From contig JAPJBO010000016.1 of assembly GCA_030068145.1 (NCBI GenBank), positions 434,001 to 498,000 on the forward strand: a stretch of DNA of 64,000 nucleotides, in the 5' to 3' direction. This document shows positions 22,076-31,128 of the stretch, in pieces. A program made the position numbers and the translations under genes. This DNA is from Diplonema papillatum. Lineage: Eukaryota; Euglenozoa; Diplonemea; Diplonemida; Diplonemidae. The first letter of the stretch is position 1; the number at the start of each line of letters is the position of its first letter. The notes under the pieces are model-generated. The model searched no databases and had not been told where the DNA came from. It saw only the letters and a program-made list of their open reading frames with translations.

Positions 22076-23332
22076 TCAGTTCGCGTGGGGGAACACCAGG
22101 GTGGCCCCGTTTTTGCGCAGGAGCGAAAGCCCGCCGTCGGGCCGGCCCAGCGGCGCGGCCGCGAGCACGCAGGCTTCCGATGGCAGAACGCCGGCATTCG
22201 CGGCCTGAGGGGCCGCCGCCTGTATCCGGTCCCTCAGCTCGCTTGCCCTGTTCGGGAGCTCGCCCTGCACGTGCTCGCAGGTGAGCACGTCGTCGGCGGA
22301 CCAGCGCCCGGCCGGGTCACTCTCCAGCAGGCTCGCGCACACTTTTTTCAACCCGCCGCTGTACCCCCTCCCAAACCCTTGGTATCTCTCTGAGAACAGG
22401 TCCACCGAAAACCGCCTACCGACGACCCTCCGCCGAAGCGAACCTTTGCTCTTCGCGTCGAACGGCCGAGTGAGGGTGAGGAGCTCGAACAGCAGCACGC
22501 CGAAGGACCACATGTCCACTTTCGAGGTGTACGCCACCCCCCCTGCGCCGGCGAGCGCGTGGCGGCGCTGCGCCTCGTGCAGCTCGGGCGCCATGTAGTA
22601 CGGCGACCCGCAGATGGCGAGCGCGGGCTGCTGCTTCGTTTCGGCGGCCGGCGGCGCGGCCGGCTCTTCGGAGCCAGCCTTCGACTTGCTGCTGCCCGAC
22701 GCCGCGCTGCAGGGCTGGTCGTCGACGGAAGAGTCCGGCGACCGCTGGGAGAAGGAGGCGCTGCGGGAGAGGGTGCCGTCGGCCGTGCACGGGCTCCGGC
22801 GGTTAGTTTTCCGCACCGTCCACTCGGCGGAGGTGTGGGTGGCGAAACCAAAATCACCGAGTTTGATGACGTTGTCCGGCGTCACGAACACGTTCGCCGT
22901 CTTCACGTCCCTGTGGATGACCCCGGCGGAGTGCACGTATCGAAGGGCCATGGCCAGCTGGATGGTCCAGTCCAGGATTTGGTTCTCGGGGAATCCTTCC
23001 CGCTTCTGCTGATGCCAAGCTATCCGATCGCTGAGGTCGCCTCCCTTCGCGTGCTCCATCACGAGGTACATCTTCGGACTGACTTCAAACGCCTCGACGT
23101 ACCTAATGACGTTCAAATGGTCCAAGTGCTCGAGGATTTCGACCTCGTTGTACACGTACCGAACGTCTCGGACCCGCCTCAGGTCGATCTCCTTCACCGC
23201 CACGAACCCGCTCCCCGGCCCACGCCGCGCGACCCACGCGTGCCCGAAGGAGCCCTTGCCCAGCGGCTTCACCACTTCGTAGCCCCTTTTCTGCAGCACC
23301 GGGTGGAGGTTTTCATTGTCGATCAGGCGCAT
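22076..23332 (-). CDS. NEK-like serine/threonine protein kinase
   Basis: Single-exon gene of 418 codons from the first ATG (peptide MRLIDNEN); an in-frame GTG lies 18 nt upstream but is not needed. The kinase domain is complete: glycine loop GKGSFG (residues 25-30), catalytic Lys in VAVKE (K47), helix-C Glu in NEVEIL (E63), HRDVKTAN (D142), DFG (160-162), and APE (248-250) within GSPYYMAPE. The compact N-terminal domain, DFG followed by GFA, and the MAPE motif resemble NEK-family kinases, which act in cilia, centrosomes and mitosis; substrate unknown. The DFG-to-APE segment is about 85 residues, roughly 50-60 longer than usual, with a Ser/Pro/Ala-rich insert at about 172-236. The short C-terminal tail has no recognised domain. 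Assignment to NEK rather than another CAMK/AGC-like group is inference. Confidence 0.93.
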   Translation of the reverse strand: MRLIDNENLHPVLQKRGYEVVKPLGKGSFGHAWVARRGPGSGFVAVKEIDLRRVRDVRYVYNEVEILEHLDHLNVIRYVEAFEVSPKMYLVMEHAKGGDLSDRIAWHQQKREGFPENQILDWTIQLAMALRYVHSAGVIHRDVKTANVFVTPDNVIKLGDFGFATHTSAEWTVRKTNRRSPCTADGTLSRSASFSQRSPDSSVDDQPCSAASGSSKSKAGSEEPAAPPAAETKQQPALAICGSPYYMAPELHEAQRRHALAGAGGVAYTSKVDMWSFGVLLFELLTLTRPFDAKSKGSLRRRVVGRRFSVDLFSERYQGFGRGYSGGLKKVCASLLESDPAGRWSADDVLTCEHVQGELPNRASELRDRIQAAAPQAANAGVLPSEACVLAAAPLGRPDGGLSLLRKNGATLVFPHAN

Positions 23333-24089
23333 TACCCGACCCGCACACACGCAGCCTGTTCACAGACGGCGTTTTCGTTTTTTTTATCTTCGTTTCCCGA
23401 CGACAGCCAGCGTCAGACTAGTTCACCCGTTGTTTTTCTTTTGCTTTTAACTGCCTCAGGGCCACTCGGTGAGAGGCGAGGTCGACGAACGTGCGTTTTT
23501 TGCAATGGGTTTCGATGACACCTTTTCGAGAGCTTGAAAACTCCTTTTTTTTTTTCTTGTTGTTGGCAATCCAGCCGGAGTTGACGCGGTGTCAGTTGTC
23601 GTTTTTTTGAGTTGATTTTGCGTGGTTGCAGGCACAGTGGTTGCCCGGGGATGGTGTACGTGGGCAGGTCAAAGAGGAAGCAGGCAGAGTTGGTGACCTA
23701 CTTTTCTTGGTGGACAGCCAACGGCGGTGCAGCCGCGGTGAACGAGCAGACTTCTAGCGACTGAAAAAGAGCCAGAGAGGTTGGTTGCGGGTGTTGCAGG
23801 AATCGGTGGGTAAGAGCGGGGGGATGCCAAACGGAGCAATTCCACCCCCGCTTCGTCCCCGCCTGTTTTCTTTTTTTTTTTTTTACCCTTTTAAGATGCG
23901 GATTATCGCAGGTTCGGCGTTCGGATTTCTTTTAGAGTGAACGTTTCTTTCCTTTTTTCCCCTTTCTTTTTGTATGTGTTCTTTTATCCTGACTTCACTT
24001 TCCAGGTTCACTTCTTTCTTTTTGTGTATCAGTTCCGTTTCTTTTGTTTCGTGCTTCGTGGCTTCTCTTTGTTCCTGTTAGGGTTCGTC
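23333..24089. other. Upstream region of the kinase gene
   Basis: Contains several T runs (for example 23548-23558 and 23872-23884) and no ORF with a motif. A promoter presumably lies here, but no TATA box can be placed with confidence. Confidence 0.35.
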
Positions 24090-24150
24090 GTACTCTTTTT
24101 AGCCTGCACAATACGTTGAAGGGCAACCCGCAAGATTGTAAGTACTAATA
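24090..24150 (+). repeat. Family E, 3' half
   Basis: tttttagcctgcacaatacg, ttgaagggcaacccgcaaga, ttgtaagtacta: the right-hand part of the family E unit seen in full at 32965, 36088 and 42868. A short (GA)n run follows at about 24162-24178. Confidence 0.82.
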
Positions 24151-24639
24151 ATTAGGGAGCGAGAGAGAGAGAGAGAGACGAGTTAGAGTGCAGGGACCAT
24201 CTCTCCGGGGAGTATCCGGTCGCTGCACTACTACCCCGTACTCACTACGGCGGGCGTGGTGGTATTACGTGGTAGGCGCGGCGCGAGCCGCGACCCTGTC
24301 ATAGAAGATGACTGCGTTGATGACGCAGTCCGGGGCGTTCTGGCTGGCGAAGAGACCGCCTGGCGGGTGCGCGCTGTCTTGATGTGTCGCGGGCTCTCCT
24401 CCGCCCGGCCTACGGCAGCGGCTAGCACTTTAATGGAAGTCTCAGTTTTCCACTGAACGAAAGGTGCGTCTAGCGATACTCAGGCACGGCATCGCTCCAG
24501 CGGTCACGGGCGCAGGTCGCTTCCAGCTTGGTCAACAGCCATTCCGTCTTTCGTCCGGCCGCAACTATTGTTTGCTCTAACCCTATAGAGCGGAGTGGAC
24601 GGGGGACATATATTTAGGTCATAAAGTCAGAGCCCGGGC

Positions 24640-25046
24640 TGCAGCTCGGACACGGCACCTTCATGCGTTGCTTCAAAGGCACGTGTCGAGGCTATTTCTC
24701 TTCGCTGCCTCAGCAGTGTTGCTATTGGGCTATTCGCGTGTCTGCTGCCATCCTTACATGTGTAGCAGACTGCTTCTCCGGAATCGAACCGTAATTCCCC
24801 GTTACCCGATACAGCCACGGTAGTCCACACGACGTCAAAAGCTGATATGGCAGAAGCTCTTGCAAACTTGCACTGGCTTGAAGTCAGTGTGCTATCACTC
24901 GATTGACCTGTTTCATGCACACCGCTGTTTCTGCTAGGTTCTAATCTCGGCCATTTGTATCCACCTTGACCCTGCGGTTTAAGGCCCGGGGTTGAATCGA
25001 GTTGGATTATTCGGACATGCATTCGCAACGGAGTTAAAGTTGCCAT
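24640..25046 (-). pseudogene. Divergent 18S (SSU) rRNA-derived fragment
   Basis: Read leftwards, 24772-24825 gives ggactaccgtggctgtatcg, ggtaacggggaattacggtt and cgattccggagaagc, which is almost exactly the conserved 5'-domain block of eukaryotic 18S rRNA. Flanking parts follow in the right order: before it, tatcagcttttgacg; after it, aaggatggcagcagacacgc and gaatagcccaat. Further upstream, gcatgtc and the ggatacaaatggccgagatt block resemble the first 100-150 nt of SSU. The nearly invariant gagcctgagaaacgg segment is missing or rewritten, so this should not be a working rRNA. It is probably a decayed or partial nuclear copy. The 139-codon ORF over it is incidental. Confidence 0.7.
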
Positions 25047-26143
25047 TGGTGCTCACCTGCGAAAAGGGTTCCATGCTTTGATCTTTTGGAAATGCCCCGT
25101 AACTCTTAACGCGCGCTTCGGCACTGTGTAACTCCGAACCCGTAGAGAACTGCTTGAGTGTGCTCCTTGGCCGCCATTACCCAACACGTCTGACATTGCG
25201 CAGTGGAAAGGTGGCAAGGCTGCCGTGTTGCTTTCTTTCTGAAAATGCCCGAGACTTTCTGTATTGTAGCAGTCTGCTCTTCTGGAAAGAAGCCAGCGCG
25301 GCACATACGAGGAACAAAAAGGAACAAACTTGCACAGTATTATCTCCAGTCATTGTTGCAGCACAACTTTTAACGAGCCCATGTAGCAGTGCAGCTTTTC
25401 ACGAGACTTTACATTCGCGGTAGCCATGAGGACAAGGCTTCTGTCGGTCCAGCTTCGTGATGTTCGAGCTCACGTGGCCATGGGAGTTGGGCCCATCGTC
25501 TGGGATCGTGAGTTGTCCGCTTTTGAGTGCTGGTGAAGCATAAGACTTGGCCACTGCTCTTTGCGGGTGGGTGCATGGACAGGCGCCCTTTCGCTCGGGT
25601 CAGAGATGCTGCTCCGCACTACGACTCTTCGGTGAGAAGCACGGTCACGGGTTTGCTTCTTCGTAGCGTTGACGCTGTGCTGAATCCTTTGCTAGGGTAC
25701 GGTCGCTTGGCGACCGGTTGATGGCAATGCCGCGTTTCACACCGAACAAATTGAGCCGCCCGACTTGGCACCCAGAAAAGCAATGGGTAGTCGAACACCT
25801 CTTTTCGGGTCCCTCACCCAGCAATTCGTCGGCTTTGTTCTGCAAAGCAAAAGCAACACAGCCGGCTGCTCTAGGTGTCACCAAGCATAACACAGCAGGT
25901 GCGCGTTGGGTGCATCCAAAGCACAGTCTGCCACGTACGCAGGTGGACCGGGGCCTCTCACCTTTCATAGAGGTTGAAGCTCGCTCTGACCGCCTGGGAC
26001 TGCCTGCTGTCGGATTTTGCGTTGGTGCTGTGTTGCAACGCCTTCATCGTGCAGCTGCGTTGGGAGGGGCTCTGTGCCACCGAGTTTGCGCCGGCTCTTC
26101 GTGCGGGTACGCGATGAGTGTATCCAAAGCACGACAGCCGGCC
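25047..26143. other. Intergenic, no gene recognised
   Basis: Moderately GC-rich. Frames of 107 codons (minus) and 176 codons (plus) overlap near 25645-26248 with no domain; the plus frame runs antisense into the confident gene at 26144. The words catccaaagcac and tatccaaagcac occur near 25913 and 26121, hinting at old local duplication. Confidence 0.4.
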
Positions 26144-27885
26144 CTAGGTGCTTTCGTCGCTGCGGGCAGTGAGCTCTGCATGGTCTGCAGTTTTGGGCGG
26201 CGCGGGAGAAGTGACGCTGATGATGTCCTGCAACCGGGAGCCCCTTGAAGGCATCACGTTGGCCGGCCTCTGGAACGAGTTCGCGGCGCTGACCGGCGGC
26301 GAAGGGTGGCCGACCCCCGCCGCCGCGACGCCGGCGCCCTCGTTCCCGTCCTCGCTGCTCTCGCTCAGCTTCCGGTGACGCTTCGTCGACGGCTGCGACA
26401 TCCGCACGTTGCTCGGGCGGTGGCGGCCGCGGGGCGTTTGGGCTTGGTCGTCTCCGGCCTGCCTTGCCTTCGGGGCTATGGGGGGCATCGGCAGGTAGTT
26501 GACCACCTTCCGGTCGTACCGGCCCCTCTTCTCGAGCTCGACCAGGCGCAGGCGGAGCGATCTGCGCGCTTTTTCGTGCTGCTCGCGCATCCAGCACTTC
26601 TTCGCATGCAGCTTCTGGCGCTCGTACGCCTCCGTCTCCCGGCGCCGGGCGTCGTCTCTCTCGGCGAAGTCGAACTCTTGCTGGATGATCGCCAGCTTCG
26701 TCGCGTTCGGTCGCAAGATCTGCCCGGCAGGGTCAATCAGAGCGTTCGAGACCAGTTGCGAGCGTACCACGTTCTTCCCGTAATATGTGCGCTGCGTGAG
26801 TGTGTGTGTGTGTGTTGTAGACCTGTTTTCACGTGGTGCCTCCCTGTGCGAGAGGCGTCCACGACTCCTTCAGTTTCAAGTAACCGCCGATGCTCCCGCA
26901 GGTTGCGAGTGGGGGGGTCCGTGTTCAACTGAGGGTGGTGCCTTGAACAGCACCTCGCGATCCCTTCGTTGTCTGCTTCGCACTCGCCGCAGCGCCCCAG
27001 TCTGTGGATCGAGCAGTAAACCATCCGCGGCCTTAAGCCGTCTCCTTCATGGTGGTGTTGTTTATACCGGCAACACGTATCTGCTGGTAAGCGCTTTTTC
27101 GCACATCCCTTACATACGAAATGTGTGCGCTGCGTGAGTGTGTGTGTGTGTGATCTCAGTAATGGGTAACCCCTGAGCGAAGTCTAGCCCAGTTGCGCAA
27201 TGCACCTACGTTACTGCTGATGCACCAGCCGGCCGCTCGCGGTGGTTGCGACGTACGCGGAAATGCAGCCTCGACTGGCATTGGTTTCCTTCTTCGTGAT
27301 TTGCATGTTGCTGTCTACAGCAGGTGTCCGGGGGTATTCGCCTTCTCGTACATGTGGTGCAGCGCGGGGCGTCATGCTTAGTACATCTTAAGGCCGCATT
27401 GGCATTCCGTCTCGTTGGCGGGTGAGATCGTTGACTGGGAGGGTCTTCTCGTCCTCTCCCCTTCCACTCTGCTGTTTCCTTCCAGGTCGCCTCGTAGTAT
27501 CGCTCGGGTTGGATACTGGCTGCCCACAGTGTGTGTGTGTGTGTGTGTTTAAGTTCAGGGCTTTGAGTGGGTAACGGCTGAATCGAAGAGATGCATGTTC
27601 CGAGTGTAAGAAGACGGAGAATTCTCGGTCGGGGCGAGTGCACACCAGACTGCCGTCGAAAAGCGAGTTGTAGGAAGGTAGAGAGGCTTTCGACACGAAG
27701 TTCGAGTTCCAGACGATATTCGAGCGAACGTTTTTGCGGGCCTTCCCGCGGGCGTGCTGCTGGTGCGACGACTTTCGAGGCGCCGCGTGATGCGAGGGCG
27801 CGGCGGCCCCATCGGACCCACCGTCGCGCGCACTGTCCTTCTCGGACAGTTGTTCGACCGAAGCAGTCCCGCTCGACTTGCTCAT
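26144..27885 (-). CDS. Four-exon gene with a repeated Cys/His (putative zinc-binding) motif
   Basis: Reconstructed exons: 27885-27576 (ATG), 27519-27257, 27129-26833 and 26791-26144 (stop). The phases agree (1, 0, 0) and give 505 residues. Exon 1 is basic and Ser-rich, then has an aromatic segment (NIVWNSNFVSKASLPSYNSL). Exons 2 and 3 carry three related Cys/His units: CTKHDAPRCTTC..DTCCRQQH, VCKGCAKKR..DTCCRYKQH and CSIHRLGRCGEC..ARCCSRHH. The shared spacing is C-x2-H-x4-C-x2-C-x9-C-C-x2,3-H; the middle unit lacks the first C-x2-H at the exon junction. Exon 4 holds YYGKNVVRSQLVSNALIDP, then a charged helix (about 60 residues rich in E, R, K) and a Ser-rich tail. This looks like a B-box-like zinc protein, but I recognise no named family. 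Introns 1, 2 and 3 end in (CA)n plus cag. The exon 3 donor (gtgaaa) is the least certain boundary. Confidence 0.72.
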
Positions 27886-28562
27886 CGAGTTCGATGCTTG
27901 ATCCTCAGCAAACAGAACCGTCGCGTCCCTCTCCTCAAGACACTTCCCCCGCTCTCAGCTCGACGGAGCTTGACCTTGCGGATTCTGATAGTATCCGCGG
28001 CCAATCAAAGAGACACCGGAAAACCCTTCGACCGGAAAAAAACAGCACGCCTGCGCCTGCGCAAGCTCGTATTTCCCCGAGGGAAGACTTGGCCCCACAC
28101 CTTTTCGGGACGGGGGCCCCAGCGTCTCGGTGTGGGGCCTTCGCGCTGTTTTGCCGGCTTTCGGCCACCACCCTCGTGTTGCCGCCTTCCCTTCTGTTGA
28201 GCTTTTCTAGCTATATTTGTGGATGAGAAGGTCGGTATTTTAAAGTCTCCGGTTGACCGTAGAGGCTTGGGTATGGAGGGGGTTTGAGAAAAGTGAGAGG
28301 GCGCCGCTCGTTTCGGGTGATGTGTCACTCCGTTGTGAAACCTTGTGAAGTCCCCTAACGCGTTTAGGGGTGTTTGGTATTGGGTAGGAGCTTGCGTTGA
28401 CCTAGACTCGGTACCAAAGAAATCACGCAGAGGAGTAATGAATCTGCGAAGTAAACTCCGCAGAGCACATTGGCATGGGTTGCCGTGTGCGGCTCCAGTG
28501 ATTATACTTGTTGAAGTACTAAAGGAAAGAGTACGGGGGAAGTAAAGCGAGCTGAGGACAGC
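27886..28562. other. Upstream region and intergenic DNA
   Basis: Probably holds the promoters of the minus-strand gene to the left and of any plus-strand gene to the right. A family C extended block lies at about 28200-28262 (gtattttaaagtctccggtt). No motif-bearing ORF. Confidence 0.4.
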
Positions 28563-28932
28563 ATGTCGCGGGTACCGCTACAGGACGCCGGAAGCTGTGG
28601 ACTGGCAGGCTGTCGAAGTCCTCTTCAACGAGCTCAACGCCCTCCGCACCGCCCCCCCGCGGGGGTTTGAACGCGTCTCGGGCGCGCGAAGAGCAGGGCG
28701 AGCGGGTCGCCGACGCCATCGAAACGCTGCTCGACGGCTGCCAGGCGGCCTGCCGCCGCCTGCTGATCGAAGGCGACGCGAAGGCCGCCATAAAAGGCGG
28801 GCTGAAGGCGCTCAAAGAGTCGTACTATTCCCCCGGGTATGGGGTAAGCCCTGCTTTTTAGATTTCACGGTTACACGAAGCTAGCGCACAACTCTAACTC
28901 TTTCCATAGGTGGCTATCGAAGCTGTTTTCTA
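28563..28932 (+). CDS. 3' end of a possible TPR-type protein gene (duplicated locus, copy 1)
   Basis: A plus-strand frame opens after an upstream stop near 28553, perhaps at an acceptor (gaggacag). It reads a Ser/Thr/Pro-rich segment, then a helical one (REEQGERVADAIETLL, CRRLLIEGDAKAAIKGGLKA, YYSPGYG). A donor follows (tatggg|gtaagc, at about 28842) and an acceptor (ccatag|gtggct, about 28909) adds VAIEAVF and a stop in the same phase. The helical part resembles, from memory, the first TPR-like repeat of ZMYND12/TTC29-type flagellar proteins. That is a weak match. No in-frame ATG is present, so 5' exons are missing or the copy is a fragment. The ATG at 28563 leads into another frame that stops after about 35 codons. 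Confidence 0.4.
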
Positions 28933-28969
28933 AGGCAAGCAACGGTCTCAAGACACCCAATTGATCTAA

Positions 28970-29015
28970 AGTCACCCGAAGGCTCTAAAACCCCGGAATT
29001 TCAAGCGGTTTTTCT
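28970..29015 (-). repeat. Family C copy, reversed
   Basis: ggtgacttt-type sequence reversed: aaagtcacccgaaggctcta, aaaccccggaatttcaagcg. Separates the two copies of the duplicated locus. Confidence 0.68.
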
Positions 29016-29151
29016 CTCTAAAACACCTTCCTGGCAGGAGGAGAAGAAAACAAAGACAAGACAACAACGAAAGGGCGCCCTTCCGCGGAACGGGAAGGTG
29101 GTGTGCGGCTGCGTTGCGTTTTCTGAATTCCGAGTTCGGGAGTAAAGAGTG

Positions 29152-29430
29152 AAGATGTCGCGGCTGACTAAGAAGAAGGCGATGCAGGTTGCCGACGTGG
29201 AGACGACGCTGACGCTCGGAACGCAGGAGCTGGACGCCGGTAGCTGCGGACTGGCAGGCTGTCGAAGTCCGCTTCAACGAGCTCAACGCCCTCCGCACCG
29301 CCCCCCCGCGGGGGTTTGAACGCGTCTCGGGCGCGCGAAGAGCAGGGCGAGCGGGTCGCCGACGCCATCGAAACGCTGCTGGCGACGGCTGCCAGGCGGC
29401 CTGCCGCCGCCTGCTGATCGAAGGCGACGC
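29152..29430 (+). pseudogene. Duplicated locus, copy 2 (broken)
   Basis: About 200 bp from gactggcaggctgtcgaagt through gatcgaaggcgacgcg is almost identical to copy 1. An ATG at about 29155 gives MSRLTKKKAMQVADVETTLT, which may be a genuine first exon, but it reads out of phase with the conserved part. In the conserved frame this copy has a 2-nt insertion relative to copy 1 (ctgctggcgacgg against ctgctcgacgg), after which the frame ends early. It has no equivalent of the copy 1 splice donor. Confidence 0.5.
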
Positions 29431-30483
29431 GTTCGTTCACCAGCATCTGTAGCATCAGCACGTTGCGGCCTCCTTGCTGCACCAGCAGCTGCCCTGTCAT
29501 CATGGGCAGTAAGCAATGCCTGGACGTGGGAACTGGGTCTGTTTCATTCCTTTGGCTGCCCGTTTCGCTGGGCCTGGGCCTCCTGCAAAGCCCGCGGACT
29601 TCCCTCGAATTCTTTGAAAGCTCACACCATCAGCGACGCAGATGAGCACGTGATCCGGTGTCCGGATATCGATACCCGTGGCTTGGGTGGCACCTTCGGC
29701 TGTGCGAGGAGCGTCGTCACAACTGTGCCTCGGTTGTTCCTTGACTGGAGTGCTGGCGCGATGGGATGAGCCGCCCGGCGAAATATGGCCTGCAGCTACG
29801 CGCGACCGCAAGCAGACGGATGCGTGCGCAGCCACCGTTGCTAGCTCGACCGGCGTGTGAGCACGGCTTGCGCTGCCGTGGGCCCGATCGCGCTCTCCAC
29901 GCGGTACCATGGGATTGTCCCAATGGCTTCTATCCCGGTGACTTGTTCTCGGCACCCGCTAGACAAGTATATCCCAACCGAACAAGTTACGGACTTCGAC
30001 CGCATCTGCACTGCACTTCAGCCAACCTCCGAAGACACGTCACAAAAGCTCCCTGCGCACTCTGTGCAAACACCTCAGGAAGCGGGGAGAAAAATAATTG
30101 CTTTCGAAAACCAGCCCAAGCATGGTTGAGGGATAATAGAAAACGAAGTTCCCTCTGTTTTGTTCTGCTTTTGTTGAAACGCAAAAGAGGTTGAAAGCAC
30201 AAAAGAAGCGGGGAAAGAGAAAAAGCTCAGCATCGACACCGCGCAAAGGAACAAAACGACCATCCAAGGTTGCGGATTTTGAGGGAGAGACGGTCTTTGA
30301 GTATTGAGCAAATTTCACTACCCTCTCCGAAAACTGTCCGAAACTAGTTCGGGTTGCGGTCATGTCCTTGACGTAGCTGTTGCTTTGATACACAAATATT
30401 TGGATGGAGACTACTGAGAGACGAAAACAGAGGAGAAGCCAGAAGGATGGAGCACACCGGGCGGCTGATTCAGAGAAGAATCA
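29431..30483. other. Intergenic, no gene recognised
   Basis: Open frames on both strands at 29500-29955 (minus, 151 codons) and 29766-30194 (plus) lack motifs. I cannot support either. Confidence 0.4.
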
Positions 30484-30751
30484 ATGAAGAAAGAACAAGC
30501 AACGTGTTGTGTTTTGCTTGGAAACGAGAACGAAAGCATGGTACGTACCCAAGAGTGGGAATCCCTGAAGCAGATTTTCCAGAGTCACTTTCAAATGACG
30601 GTAAAAGGACCACTAAGCTGGTACGAGCGAACATGCTTTCCTTGTGCCGTAAGTGAATGTGCCGCTGTTCTAGGAATCAAGAATGATTGCGCTAACAGGC
30701 AAGCCGAGAGGCGCGCAGTCGCAAACCTTTTCTTCCTGCACAATAACCGAG
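30484..30751 (+). CDS. Possible first coding exon of an unrecognised gene
   Basis: From an ATG (MKKEQATCCVLLGNENE) the frame reads a segment with globular-domain character (RTQEWESLKQIFQSHF, LSWYERTCFPC) to a donor, ccgag|gtacgg, at 30751. An alternative earlier donor, tgcc|gtaagtg, ends the exon at 30648. The pattern (paired Cys, a Trp-x2-Leu helix, then Cys-x2-Cys) faintly recalls the DUSP domain of ubiquitin-specific proteases, but I would not name it so. No downstream exon was found; the next kilobase holds repeats. Confidence 0.3.
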
Positions 30752-30924
30752 GTACGGCTTCTCGTGTTCGAATCTGAATCTCATCAGCCGGGCACGAGCC
30801 GCCGATGGCCAGGAATAGTCGATTTCCCAGCTCCTTTCGACGGTTGAGAAAGGAGTTCGCGATAGCCTGGGGTCCTATATAGGCCCTTTGCAAAACTCGT
30901 GCGCGCTTTCGCGTCGAATCTTTT

Positions 30925-31022
30925 TTTACATAAGCGCCAGCTTGAAAGAAATGCTCGACGATGCTGCCCGACAAAGAACAGAAGGGATCCAAAGTGCTGT
31001 AACTACCGAACCACGTGTTGAA
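30925..31022 (-). repeat. Diverged family B copy, reversed
   Basis: Reversed, it reads gttgaacac, gttacagcactttggatccc, gagcatttctttcaagctgg and cgcttatgta, aligning with the right half of family B. Confidence 0.6.
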
Positions 31023-31039
31023 CGGACGTGAGGTCATGC

Positions 31040-31128
31040 GGGTCTACCCCTACACGACAAATCACACAAACACAACAGGTCAAAAGTCCTGAGTGAGAAA
31101 ACAACACACGGTGGTGTAAGCGAAGAAC
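31040..31128 (-). repeat. Repeat I, inverted partner of 16838
   Basis: Reverse complement of 16838-16930 over about 90 bp with few changes. Confidence 0.85.

Noticed and set aside
22281-23518. Plus-strand ORFs of 100-319 codons over the kinase gene
   Set aside because: Antisense shadows produced by high GC; the minus strand carries all kinase motifs.
24755-24800. tRNA gene, from a ggttcgattcc B-box-like word on the minus strand
   Set aside because: No A box or cloverleaf around it; the word belongs to the 18S-like block.
24627-25046. 139-codon minus-strand ORF
   Set aside because: The DNA is SSU rRNA-like, so the frame is incidental.
25440-25520. 28S rRNA fragment, from gtggccatgg
   Set aside because: Only about 12 nt match and the flanks do not follow the 28S order.
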